This document shows, piece after piece, positions 11,853-24,549 of a stretch of DNA of 64,000 bases. Numbering within the stretch: position 1 is the first letter of the stretch; each line of letters opens with the position of its first letter. The translations under genes were made by a program, and so were the position numbers. The notes under the pieces were generated by a model. The model searched no databases, was not told the DNA's origin, and saw nothing but the letters and a program-made list of their open reading frames with translations. The DNA comes from Paramacrobiotus metropolitanus (taxonomy: Eukaryota > Tardigrada > Eutardigrada > Parachela > Macrobiotidae): the NCBI RefSeq assembly GCF_019649055.1, contig NW_026570292.1, forward strand, positions 186,001 through 250,000, read 5' to 3'.

Positions 11853-14800
11853 CTACTTTCCATATTTTTTCAGCGTTATATTCATATTCTCCATTCCGTT
11901 GGTAACTGTATGCGACCCCTCTTCCTGCCCAGCGGATGTCGAGTCGGTCGGTTTGGGAATGTAGGGCTTCAAGGGCATTTTATTTGCCGTTGTCGGTTTT
12001 TCTAGATTCTGCTGTGGTAAACTACCAAACGTTTGTGCTCCTTGTTGAAAGTCATTATTCAACGATGTAGCTGAGGACTGTGTATTCGGCCCCGTGCGAT
12101 CAAATTGTGGTGAATTGTGCACGGCAGCACTGCTCGTCTTTGGTTGATACGATGGCATTGGCACCGGCTTTTGATTTAACGTGGACGCAGCGCTACCCTG
12201 GTGTGGTTTTGTGGTGGTGGCATTGTATGGCGTCGGCATCGTCGAGGTTCCCGCACCGGCTGCACCCGCTGATAGGTCTCTGTTTGGTTGATTAATGCCT
12301 GGCGGAGCTAAGTTGCTTGCACTCGACGATTGATAGCTCGGCATTGATTGGGCCTTTTGGTTGGCTGATGACGGTTGCTGTTGCTCACCCTTCTTGACTT
12401 CCGGCGGCGTTAACGAGGAACCATACTGGCTTCCAGGGGATGTGGTCTTCTGAGGTACCACTCGGCGGTTGCCAGAGTAATCTGGTCCAGTGGAGGCGTT
12501 CGTAACCTGCGGCCCCGGACGGGCAGCTTGAAGTGGGCTGTTCCTATTGTCGCGTGCGGCCTGATGCGCAGGCGTTTTTTGGTGGTGTTGGTATGACGGT
12601 ACTTGGGACTGCGTTGTTCTTTGAAATTCGTTAGGCGTATTATTGAAGAGCTGTACCGGACTCGGTTGCAAATTTCCACCATACGCCGGAGATGCCCTGC
12701 CGTTATTGTAGTTGTTTCCCAAATGATAATCATCCCTAGAACCGGGAGGTTTGGGATAATTTGGAGGGAGCCCTGGCGGAGTGCTGCGGAGCGGGTCTAT
12801 GTTTTGCCGGCGGTTGTACGAGTCTAGTGCCGGCATAGCTCGCGTGGGCTCTTGATACATCGAAGGGTTCGGTGGCTGACCACGGTACGCCGAACTAGGG
12901 CCCCGGCCGGCATAAGGGTCCGTCTGGGAATGGCTGCCCGGCCGATAGGTATTCTGCGGTGCGTATCGATCAGCGCCATACCCGTATGCTCCCCTATTAC
13001 TATGACCATACTGCGAGTTATAATTGTGCCCCTTAGGGGGGTATGCTTGCTGATACCCTCGGTAGCCATGATTACCATTGGCATAATTTCCCCCGTAATC
13101 ACTTTTCCCATATTGATTCCGATTGCGGTCGCCTCCCGTCCACAAGTTGGCTACATAATCAACCCCTCTTTCCAATAACCCCTTTTTATTCGACTGCTTC
13201 TTTTGTTTTTTATATTGAGGTGCCGGTTTATAAATCGTCTCCGCGTGTTCCATTTGCTGACCGGAAGTCCAGTTTTTGGTTTCAACCAAGTTTTTTATCA
13301 CTTGCCCATTGATTGGCAGACTATACAAGGATTTAATGGCGGAGTCGATCTCGGTTGCGGTGATCTGCGCGTGGTTGGCCCCACTAGCCATGGCCTGTTC
13401 GAGCAGTTTTTTCTCTTCTCGGTACCGCTGCAGCATGCCCTGATAGTCTTCCAGACCTTTTCGGCTCGCCCCAATGGCAACCTTTTCCTCTTCGGCTCTG
13501 ATCAAATACTGTAGATAGTCTTCCATAGAATCATTATACGGGATCATGGCGTTGGATTTCAAGAAATACCCAAACTTGGTCGCCACTTTGGTGATCTCGT
13601 CCATTTCGTTGTTCAGCTGTGCTTTCCGATCTTGCAGATCTTGTATGGTTTGTTGCACAGCCAAGATGTTGCCATCTCTTTGGCTCAACAAGGCCTGGAT
13701 GCTAGAATCCACCATGGGAACTTCTACTTCGTTGATTTCGTATTCAATGTGCATGTGCATCTCCCATATGCATCCGCAATGCGAACACGTCTGCTTATTG
13801 CCCATTGCTGCACAGCTCTGCAGGCCGGGCTGTGGATATTTACCCGGCTCTATGCCTGTTAAGTAGCAGTGTTCGTGGCAGTGTGTAATGTAGTTGGCCT
13901 TTTGCCCCACCATCTTAATACACTTCTGGGCCACACATACTGTCCGGGGATACGGCAGCGGTATGGTTTCTAGATCGATGGACGGGACGTACAGTCTGCC
14001 CTCGAGGTCCTTTCGGCTGTGCTGCAAATGAAGGATTTCGTCCGCTTTGTCATCAGCTGCTTGTATATTTGTCTGAATATTCTTGGTAATATGGGCTAAC
14101 GGTTCTGTGAACGCCAATATCTGGCGTCTGGCCTCGTTAAGCGATAGCGTTTGGCGCAGCATATGGGGTGATCTATTAGCAACGTAGTCTACCAGGCGAT
14201 TTGTCTCCTTAACCGAGGTTTCCCAACTTTTTTTAAAGTTTTCTTGTTCACTTTCACCGAACTTAATGCCAAACTTCAGTGCTGCCATGAATCGGACGGC
14301 TTCGTTATCCACGCAGTAGACCGTGTTCGGACCCAAGGTGATGTTGACGTGATAATTGACTCCTTTGGACGATTCTATCAGTTTCTGTAGGGCTTGGTAG
14401 GTGTCACCCGGACGGTAAAAAGTGCTGCGCGCGTTAGTGAAAACAAACACGATGTTCTCGCAAGCATCCCGGTGAAGATGCGACAATAATTCTTTAATGC
14501 AAAACCGGAACATCACTGTCAGCCGGGCGTTGTTGGGTTTCAGCAGGATGCAGATACCGTGCAGACTGTCATAGTGCGACAAGTGGTCCATGATGAACTG
14601 GAAATTCTTTTTATCCTGTTCCGCACCACGGGTATCCCCGATGCCCGGGGTGTCGATGAGCCGTATAATGTTGTTTCCTTTGCGGAAGACATACGTTTTA
14701 GGCATTTGCGTGCAAGATTGGCCAGGTGTTTCGTCTTCGTTATCACTTTTGCCCATGGTGACCTTTTGCATTTCGTACTTCTCATCCAAAGTGGTGAAAT

Positions 14801-16061
14801 GAGCCGGAATTAAATAAACCGGCTCCTGAAGCGCCTCGTCCAACGTTGCATAGGTAACAAAGTTGACAAAACCGTTGATCCACGTTGACTTTCCCACTCC
14901 CGTTTCACCTGTAGATTAGAATAATAGTAGCGGGTTACTAAAGATTGCAGCAACGATACGTAAGCTATCAAGATGTAAGTATGACTGTACAGATTTCCAA
15001 GTCTTCCCTACCTAAAATGAGGATGTTAATTTCCTTGAACGCTTTCAGCTTGTCTACCAGATTCGATAATACGCTTGGCTGAAATCCAAGATACTGCAGA
15101 CCGTGCTTTCTTTGACCACAGTGAAAGGTGAACGATTCCGCTGGTGCTTTGCCACACTTGCAGTAGAAGTGATCATCAAATCCGTACTCCAGCAAATCGT
15201 GACACTCAGCACACTTCCAGCTGTGAACCATTTCCGGCGGGCAGCGACCCGGTCTATTGGAACCGGGGCACGGCAGTTCCACTGCACCACGCTTCTGTGC
15301 TTGCGGACTTTTTACCGGCGCAATAGTTGGTTTCGCCATCGGAACGCCTTCTTCGCCGTCATCCTCCTCGAACTCATCGTACATCGGCTGCCCGTTGCGA
15401 TAGTGCACCACTTCGTTACCTTTAGAGCCTTCGGGGCCCATTTGACCGTTAAGTTCACAGTCGACGATTATGAAAGCTTTGGATCCATCCGATTCCTGTG
15501 CTGCTGCATCCGCAAGACTGAAGAACTTGCCCAACGTGACTGCCCATTCGTCTGGGTCCTTTTACTTGCGCTTTCGTGATAGTACAGCACAAACGTATCT
15601 TCAGCTGCGTTGAAACTCATCATCGCATCCGGTGCCGAACGCCCAATGTACTCAATCCGGCGCTGCTTGGCCGATTGAATGAAATCCAATTTTTCCCTGA
15701 TCGGTTGGTGTTTGCCGGTAGGATATTGTTGTAAGAGAAAATCCGTCCACTGTGCGTTAAATTGTACCACATTGTCTATTTGAGCTTTTCCATGGCGACA
15801 ATCTTCAAGCATACCGGTTACCCCTGACGTAAAATTTGCCTCAGCTATTTCGATGCTGTCTTTTTCCTCTTTAAGAACGTGGACATCCTCGTCGCACAGG
15901 CATCCGCGAGTAGTATTTGCAGTCTCGAAGATGTCGAAAATAAAGTTCTTTTTATTGGTTATAATTTTGAAAGTCTTCAAAATTTCACCAGCTTCCCGAT
16001 CCGGCAGGATGTCAGCGTAGTGTGCAAGGTGATTTTGAAAGTCCATCAGTGCTTGATTCAT
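11853..16061 (-). CDS. P-loop GTPase-family protein with Cys/His-rich regions, coiled coil and prion-like tail
   Basis: Paralogue of the gene at 2837-6486. First coding block 16061-15012, intron 15011-14909 (103 bp), then 14908-11853; about 1368 residues. The intron again splits the Walker A motif (ILILG | ETGVGKST) at the same position and phase. G3 is DTPGIGDTRG. The Cys-rich modules are CAECHDLLEYGFDDHFYCKCGK before the G domain and CHEHC plus CSHCGCIWEMHMH after it. A coiled coil follows, then about 400 residues rich in Gly, Tyr, Asn, Gln, Ser and Pro, and a C-terminus with LKPYIPKPT and ITLKKYGK. One frame break lies at about 15560-15563, a T4 run on the plus strand. One more base would join ...YYHESASK to KDPDEWAVTLGKF..., a smooth continuation, so this is probably a sequence error. 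GTP binding is inferred from the motifs; cellular role unknown. Confidence 0.82.
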
Positions 16062-17816
16062 TGTAAATCTGCAATTACCGCAGAACTCCTTAATTAGCCA
16101 AAAACATCCACAGTATTATTCAAATTCACGGCTCGTAAAGCGCAGTATACTCACGGCAGTGATTCCTATTCTCGCTTTCAAAGCTAGTTTTGAAACAAAA
16201 CGTTACTGAGCTAGTAATTCAGCAGTGTAAACTTTTATTTACTTCCGATGAGGGAGCGGAACCGTTATGACTAAACCATAATATCATAAATGCCTTGTTC
16301 TAAATATCTATCACAGTTTATTCCTACTTTCGACAAAAATGCTGCAAGCTCGAGTAAACAACAGGTTATCTTAACAGCCCCATGCGGCACTAAGGCTTGG
16401 CTGTTTGCGCCGCAGAGAGGCCGACAGGCTGATTTGCCGAGCGCTCATTTCACGGAGGGTTTGGGTTATCTCTTTGTGTTGTCTCTGGCTGGACATGTAA
16501 TCAGCCAGCTTCGAGCGTATGTGTATTGATTAACGCTTCTATAAGCTACGTGGCTTCTGTTGACCTTTAATTTTCTATGCGCAACCACAACCACAGAACG
16601 GCTGCTTAAGCAATTTAGAAGAACGCAAAGCGTATTACGGATTTTGTTGAGCTATACATACTTCTTTAGATAACATTTGAGGCACAGCTATTGTTGAACA
16701 ATAATCTAGCTGTAATGCATGCTAAAGGTCACTATTGTTTATTGAGTCTTATCAAATTTTAGGACGTGTCAGTTATAAGCGGCCATGCACCAGTTGTTTT
16801 GGTCAACAATGTTTTAATTAGGGTTGTTATCTGTAGTCTGTACTTACTCACCCGATAAGAACTTATAATTGATCAGACGAACCTAACCATAAGAGTACAG
16901 TGTTAGGTTGTTTGAAGTTAGAACCATATCGGCTTTGTCGTATCATACTTACATATGCAGCTGCTGCAGTCGGCACCATGGTTCAGATTTTATAATAATT
17001 ATTGTTGAGACGTACAGATGAGTACTTAGTTATTTCGGTTAATACAGTTTCAAACTCTTCAATTTTGTATTGCCTTAGCTGCCCGATAATTATGCCGCTT
17101 TCGTATATTTGCAAACCTTTTACATCGTTTCAGTATACAGACATGAAAATTAATCATTGTGAAGCAACTAAATTAAGTTATTTAAAGTAAAGCAGCGATA
17201 AAAAAATTGCACTTTGATTCAAAAAAGGAAGCTCTTTTATCTATTCTTAAGGCTGGTGTCCGGGATGCTCTTTGTTTGAGGCATCCGATCAACAACTGAA
17301 AGTACACTGGACCAATTGATCGAACGCCGGCAATTAATATTTTTATCCGGATCACACCGACTTCTCCATTTCAACATTTCCAGCAGCCCAGACATTCCCA
17401 GAATTTCCGCTCTAAAATAGCAAAAACTCTTGGACAAAAATTAGACAAAACATTTCATCTTCCGTTACGTTTTAAATTCACCTTGACAAAACACTTTGCC
17501 TTGTTTCCATTTTACCTTCCTCGTAAAATCAGACAAAGCATTTTACGTTACATTTTTATTCCATGACATTTCTGGCAGTTTACCCACATTGCAGAATATT
17601 ACCATTAATATACAAGCATGTCATAATTCAAGATTACATAGCGTCGTCGGAGCTGCGTAATCTTGAAGAAAACGCTTAACAAAACTTCCTCATAAAAGCT
17701 ACAGTATATTTTTGCCATGCGCTGATGCGCATACCATAAAATTTGAAAACGGAATATTGATTCCTGAAGCGGCAATCTGACAGTAATGGATCGGTACGTA
17801 CATATTATTGAAACGT
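16062..17816. other. intergenic
   Basis: Between two minus-strand genes. No gene, RNA or clear repeat is seen. Composition is AT-rich and ordinary. Confidence 0.5.
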
Positions 17817-19620
17817 TTAACTGTCATCAGAGGTAGACTGAGCTCTCCTTCGCTTACGTGAGGGTGGCGTGGGTGGTACTGCATTAGTTGCCGCAATTGT
17901 GTTCCCTACAACAATATTCGTCCGGTCTTCGTTTGGAGTTGGTATTCGTGTCGGTTGCGATCGCGTAACCAGTTCATCCAATGCACCGTATCTCGTTGGA
18001 GACGAGGCTGTCACTAATTCGGCTTTTTCGGTTTGCACAGCAATGCTTTTTAGCTTCGCAAGAGTCTGATATTCTGCTCGGACCGATTCCAAAGTCATTT
18101 CGCTCCTGGAAGCGCCCGCTAGTGCCTCAGTTTCGCTCCGGGGCTTTTGAGCAGTATTATCGGCGCTGGCGATAAGGTTCCCTTCGTCCGTATTAGGGTG
18201 ACGCCTGTCATCGATAGAAGTGCCAGCGTTTTCGTAACGGTCGCTTGAATTGTGGTCATCACTTTCGTCATCGGTCAAGAAACTGGAATTAAGCGGTGGT
18301 TGTTCCTGAAAAAAAGAATCACAAACAAGTCAGGGTTAAATTCTGGCATATCCCACTTGGGCAGGCAAGATTGCTACTCACAGTGTCTGCTAGGAAATTA
18401 ATTTTTCCTGACATTTCCACAGTGGAAGAAAGATATTGCAGAACATCCTCACTAGCACATTGTCTGATCAGTCCAATGTCCAACAATCGCGATGATAATG
18501 AATTGTACAGTTCTGGACTAGCAAACGCACCGGTTAAGTAGCTCGCTCCGTTCAGTACCGCAACGTGCGCAACCGGATTCATTGCCGTTTTAATTAGATG
18601 ATGGGGAAATGCATCAAAAACGGCCTTTTGCAAACAAGGCATCCTGGATGCGCCACCCAGAATAGCGATACCCGACAAAGTAGAAACCTGTACCTTCGCG
18701 GCAACGTCTTGAAGGTTGATGGTAAACTGCTGTATGGCAGCGGCGCCCAGTCTTTCGAGATCTTCCCTGGACACGTTCATCTGCAGTTTGTGATTTTGGA
18801 TAAACCTGGGCACATCCACAAGGGCCATTTTTGCGGCAGACAGTTTGCGTTTAACCGATTCACATTTTACTAATAGCCTTTCCATGGCTCCCAAATCCAG
18901 CCTGGCGTCGATGCCGGTGGTGCGCTGGAATTCGTCGCAGCACCATTCAGCAAGGAGGTCATCGAAGATTTGTCCGCCAAATTTGAATGACCACACGAGC
19001 TCCTTAGGATTGCCGACCTGGTTGCGTACATCAAAGGCACGTATTTCCGTAACCGTTGCCCCGATCACTATTACCAAATGCTGGCCATCGGGAAACTTGT
19101 CATTGTGCATGGCATAACTGACAAACCCTGCGATCGATTTCGGTACGGCCATGGTTAGGATATTAGTGCAATGTGCATGAAGAGCTTTCTTAACAGCATT
19201 CTCTACGGTGTCCTGGTGATGCTCCAAATACGCGGACGCAATAGCCACAACCACACCCTTAACGGGGAATTTTGTTTGCCAGGTCGGTGCAGCGTTGGTG
19301 AGCAGTCCTTCCAAACTCTTCTCCAAAATGAATGCAGCACTGCTGACCGCGGATTGTTGAGCGGATGGAAGACCAGAACGATGCAGGGAACTAAAGCATT
19401 TCATAACGCCTTTGGTTGTATTGTGCGGATCGATCCCCGCTTCCGCCACAGCGTCATCCCCATAGAACGAGTCCTGCCCATCCAAGGTAAAATATGCGGG
19501 GGTTTCCGCGTTTCCGAAGGCATTACTAAGGACTTCCGGCGTGTCATGCTGGAGCCTTCCGATGCGGTAACAACTGGTACCCAGTTGTATGCTGATTGCT
19601 TGCAAGTCAAGGGTATCCAT
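17817..19620 (-). CDS. divergent Hsp70-like protein, probable pseudo-ATPase
   Basis: Exon 1 is 19620-18382, the intron 18381-18306 (76 bp, GTGAGT donor, pyrimidine-rich acceptor), exon 2 is 18305-17817; 575 residues. The first 400 residues follow the Hsp70 ATPase fold: IQLGTSCYRIG in place of GIDLGTTYSC, GNAETPAYF for the GNRTTPS region, FGGQIFDDLLAEWCC for the GG-x-x-FD loop, ILGGASRMPCLQ for the GGSTRIP signature. The catalytic aspartate is Gln, and the DLGGGTxD phosphate loop is replaced by VIGATVTEI, so ATP hydrolysis is unlikely. Exon 2 is acidic and disordered, ending in PPSRKRRRAQSTSDDS, a possible nuclear localisation signal. Unlike three relatives, it lacks the extra C-terminal domain. 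I chose the ATG at 19620, since upstream codons in frame offer only a non-ATG start. Confidence 0.8.
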
Positions 19621-21266
19621 GTCGGAATCGCATAGAAACTGAGAACGAGATAAATGACGAAGGTGCTTTAACAATTCACAAGAAATCTTTCAGCTTACCG
19701 GCAGTTTTGCTTAAATGATGTTTGCGAGTCAAGACATTAACCATACCGACAATAACAAATATGCTTTTGTAGCATGCCGCGTAAAACAAAGCAAGTTTAA
19801 AAGAGTTAGTTTTTTAATACTTTAATTTCATCTCGTGCAAGAGTCTCTTGAATGCACCGATTACAACTTCACCCAGCGTACTGTTTGTTCGAGGTGCTTT
19901 TAACTCGTTAGCTTAATGAATCTCTGTGCCATAAAAACATTGAAATATCTTATCCACTAACTCGACCTTGCGCGATAGTAATGGTTACTGTCATAACGGC
20001 TTGGCTGTTATGACCGCTGAAGTCTCAGCTTCTGTGAAATTTCCAGTGCTGTGCAAGTACGTATGAACCAAATGAATATTTGCTAAACAATTTCGTCGTG
20101 TAGCCTTTAATAATCCAATTTGAGCAGCCAGGCTTCATCACATGAAGCATGGAAACTCAGGCTTTCACTAGATTCCTGGTTAATTTTAAATTTATTTGAA
20201 TTATTTTGCGTTGTTTTTCGACGAATTTAAACGATAAAATAAAACCTTTAACTTTAATTAGTATCACAATGCTAGTACAAAACTGAGTACCAAAGCAAAA
20301 CATAATTTATAATAAAAACACTTCTTTGATGCTGTCTTTTCGGGGTTTGTACCCATCACGCCTATCGCGTTTTTCCGTTGCATTGAAACAGATAGCCGCT
20401 GCATGAAAAAAAAAATTCAAACTTGGCTATTAAAACCAAAGCAACGATGGTTTAAATACAGAGTATAGAGTAGTGTGTTTTAAGTTGTATGCGCAGCATG
20501 AAGTAACTCCGAAGTGAGCCGCTAGTGAGTCATTATATATTTACTTATACATACCTATGTAATACGACTTTCCTGCTGCCGCATTAATAGACAAGCGGTA
20601 GACGATTCCCTATTTTTTATCATGGATGGCGGGTTCCTGCTTACAGATTATCAGGTAAACCTGTGACGATCCTTAATTTTTATCACAATTGCTAAACAGT
20701 ATGGGTTGGAATTTGGATGGTACATACAAGTACGACTTACAACGTATACGGCCGCGGGAACCTCACAGGAAAATATCCGTTCACGCAATGTGCGTAAAAC
20801 AGACTTTATGGCTCGCACTGCATTATGACCATAATTATCGTATCGCAATGTGATTATTTTGTTTTCATTTTGATTTCTGAACCCATCTACACGAACCGTT
20901 TGAAGGGCGACCACATAATATGTTTCTGATAGCTGCAAATTGCAAATATACATAAATATATGGTACGTATAGACATACTGCTGATTTATCACGTGTACAT
21001 AGATACCACATACAAGCGGTTAGCGGATTTATTACATTCTGTGGCTGCGAATCCGGCGATAACAGTTCCAAGCGTTCAAGCGGAAATACTTATTAGCAAT
21101 ACAAACAAAGTAGACTGATTTCACCTGCTGTCATTGTACGAAGGAGTCTAAAGTTTAGGTAAACTGATAAATGCCGCAGTAGCTGCAGCTAGCAGAAGCC
21201 TACGCCGTTAATTAAGCCGTGCAGGTTTCCTTAGTCATAGCGTGACAGTGGTGTTTTTCCGCAAAA
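19621..21266. other. intergenic between divergent genes
   Basis: Shared upstream region of the minus-strand Hsp70-like gene and the plus-strand Hsp70 at 21267. No gene or RNA is seen. It presumably holds both promoters, but no clear TATA or heat-shock element was identified. Confidence 0.5.
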
Positions 21267-23404
21267 ATGGCAACTCCTAACAGAATCCCCATTGGTATTG
21301 ATTTGGGGACATCGTACAGCTGCATAGCGGCATATCGGAATGGAAAGGCCGAAGCCATTCCAAATGACCAGGGACACCGCATCACGCCCAGCATCGTTGG
21401 GTTTCACGATGGCGAGCGGTTAACCGGTGAAGCGGCGGCCTTTCAATGGCGTGTTTATCCCACCAACACGATCTGCGATGCCAAACGGATGATTGGGCGG
21501 AGTTTCGACGATCCTTTGGTACAGGCTGACATTCCGCACTGGAGCTTCCAAGTGGTCAGCGAAAACGATAAACCACACATCGTTGTAGAGGAAAACGGAG
21601 AGGCCATGTTAATCACGCCAGAGCAGGTTAGTGCGATGGTGCTGAACAATTTGAAAGAGTCGGCAGAGCGCTATTTGGAGACATCAATCTGTGACGTGGT
21701 TATTACCGTGCCGGCATATTTCACGGATGCCCAGCGCCAAGCGACGAAAGATGCCGCTACTATTGCTGGATTAAATGTTCTGCATATGATTAATGAACCG
21801 ACGGCCGCAGCTATTCTATATGGAACCGAAAAGAAGTACAAAAAAGCACAAAAAATATTGATCTTTGATTTGGGCGGTGGTACTCTGGATGTCTCCATCT
21901 TAAATGTAGAACCTAACATGAAGTTCACCGTGATAGCCACGCATGGAGACCCACACCTTGGTGGAAAAGATTTCGACAATGTACTGGTTAAGTTTTTAAC
22001 GCAGGAATACGAAGAAATGAAAAAGGTCAGCCTGGAAGAATTCTGCGAATCGGTTCAGCTATTGCGGGAACATTGCGAAAAGGCCAAACAGTCGCTCAGT
22101 TTTATGCAGCAAGCCAGACTGGTCGTGGCGAACTTCTACGAAAACGATACCTATAAAAGAACCTTAACGCGGAAAGAGTTTGAGCAATTGTCGCAGCCTC
22201 TTTTCGACCGTATGCTAGTCCCCGTGCAAGCGGCACTACAGGACGCCGATTTAACGATTGCCGACATCGAGGACGTCGTCCTGGTGGGTGGTTCCAGTCG
22301 GATCCCTAAAGTTCACGCGCTGTTACAGGATTTCTTCCCGGGAAAAACACTGTTACAGGGAACACATCCCGATGAAGCGGTGGCGTGCGGAGCCGCCATT
22401 TATGCCGCAAAGCTGATGGACGATAAATCTGGGACTGCACAGTCTTTGACATTGGTGGATGTGACACCGTTTACGCTAGGAATCGAAACCTACGGAGGAG
22501 GTTCGTATATGTTTAAGTAACAGAACACTATTCTCTGGTTTGTAATTTGGTCACGCTAAATACCTGCGTTATTACCGGCATCAGTTACTTTAGCCATTTA
22601 ATTACCAGCTGCATACTATCAGTGGTACAGTAAATTTGCACCGTGCTAAGCTGCTAACATTTTCTTGTTATTTGTCAACTATTTCAGAACTTTTAAATGT
22701 GAAGCAAGAACATTGTCATTTTTTTTATATTCTGTCGGCAAGCGCCTATTGAACTACAAGTGTTTTATCACATACCATCGTGCCAGTATCGCTTTGCAGA
22801 TATGGCAATATTCTTTCCCAAGAATACCCGGCTGCCAGCCCAAATGAGTCATTTATTCACAACCGTGTACGATAACCAGGAATCCGTCAAAGTTCAAATC
22901 TTCGAGGGCGAAGCGGCGGAAGCCCAGAGCAACCGGCTCCTTGGCGAAGTTGACCTGAGTGGCATCGAGCCCGCACCGCGGGGAACACCACAAATCATGG
23001 TGACCTTTGATGTGGATCCTAGCGGGATCCTGAGTGTCTCGGCCCTGGACCGACAAAATGGCAACAGAGTGGACGCGCAGATCGACAACGATCGGTACAA
23101 TCTGTCGCCGGCAGAGATCCAGCGCATCGCGGACAGTCTGGCGGTCGGAACACCTGAAGAGCAGCTGGAAGCCGAACGCCGAGTCTTGTGGGCAAAACTG
23201 ACCGAGTACAAGACATCAGTTTCTGAGGAAATCTCCAGAAAAAATTCCAAGCTTTCGCAGCAGGAGCTTACGCGTGCACAGGAGTCGCTGAATAAGTTGA
23301 ACGAATGGATGCAAAGTAGTGGGGAAGCAAAGAAGGCGACAATAATTCTAAAGCACCAGGAGGTTGCTCGTGTTTTTCGTCCGATCTTGGCATTAATATC
23401 ATGA
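21267..23404 (+). CDS. hsp70: Hsp70 chaperone, short form without EEVD tail
   Basis: Exon 1 is 21267-22500, the intron 22501-22799 (299 bp; donor GTTCGT is weak, acceptor TTTGCAG good), exon 2 is 22800-23404; 612 residues. The ATPase domain is intact: GIDLGTSYSC, KRMIGR, VPAYFTDAQRQATKDAA, NEPTAAAI, FDLGGGTLDVS, GDPHLGGKDFDN, GGSSRIPKV. The substrate-binding exon begins DMAIFFPKNTRLPAQ and ends in RVFRPILALIS with no EEVD. First of three tandem plus-strand Hsp70s; closest by eye to the minus-strand copy at 8419-10462, with which it shares GIDLGTSYSC and the PIGIDLG lead. The phase-1 splice after Gly-Gly rebuilds GGDMAIF, which supports the exon join despite the weak donor. Confidence 0.93.
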
Positions 23405-24549
23405 TGAAAGAGTCATTAGTGCTATCAGCTGGCATAGTAAAGTATGGGTACTGACGTGATGAGTGTGATCCTAAAAATTGGAAGAAAGTGTTATGACTTG
23501 TGACCGCTCCGCAACCCGATGACGACTGCAACTGTGTATTTGATATCTGTACACGCACTCGTAGTCCGTACAGATCAAATCAGCACACTCATACGAGCTC
23601 ATCAAATTACTGTTTATGAGCAGGGCAGCAATCTTATCGCTGGTTATGATAATGTTTACAGTCGGAAAGAAACCGGCCAAATTAGCAAATTGTCCAAATT
23701 TTAATGACAGTACTCTAATTACTTATCGTTTAATGCTTGGGAATTTTATTCACCTTAAGTCTGTGATGCTGTTGAATTCGCCGTCGTCCGTTACAGCATA
23801 ACTGTGCCATTTCGATCAGGCAGTAACACATCAATTTTCATCCAATATTTTTGACTGTGCTACTGTTATACCGGTATTTCCATAACAAACAGTCAATGTC
23901 ATGTCCGGCAATTTTTTGCACTGGGGTTTTGTAGTACTGTACTTCGTTATAATTAGATGACTATTCAGTACCATATTTATTACGCAGCAGTCTGTTTACG
24001 CCTGATCTACCGCATAAGCATACTCATAGACAGCGCACTGCAGCTGAACATATTTAATAGCTAACCCAATTTTGATTAGATAACGCACAATCAGTTTATT
24101 TTGGTGTTGATTTGCAGTACTCGTATACGGTCAGCTTTGTTGATGCTCCTTGCAATTTTGGGTCACAAAGCAGGTAGTCTTTCAGGAAGAATTATCCATG
24201 TAGCTTTAACGCAAAGCCACATCTCGGAATACAATTGCACCGGCTGTTGAGCTGCGTTTTTCCAGCTGAGCAGTTTTGAATTTCTTGGTTCTGCATCAAA
24301 CGTAAGTTGCCTGTCAAATATTTTGACAGGAAATCATTTTAATTTTAGGATTCAGATAATTATGTTGAGCGACTGACAGATACCAACGCGTATGATAGGT
24401 GTCGAAAAATAACTGATTACAGTAGTAGAAAAGTTTGAAAGAGTTCACATTTTACACACATTAACGTCAGATTCGGAAATTATCCATGTAGCTTTAACGC
24501 TTTACCGCAAAGCCATTATTTGACAGAAATAATTGGGAGCTAATTCAGC
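23405..24549. other. intergenic with a short dispersed direct repeat
   Basis: No gene is seen between the two Hsp70s. The only structure noticed is the duplicated segment at 24190-24220 and 24479-24515, listed separately. Confidence 0.5.
24190..24515. repeat. direct repeat pair upstream of an Hsp70 gene
   Basis: The sequence ATTATCCATGTAGCTTTAAC followed by GCAAAGCCA occurs at 24191-24219. It recurs at 24479-24515, where seven bases are inserted before GCAAAGCCA. The second copy ends about 35 bases before the start codon at 24550, so it could be part of the promoter or leader. It could equally be a passive duplication. Confidence 0.6.
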
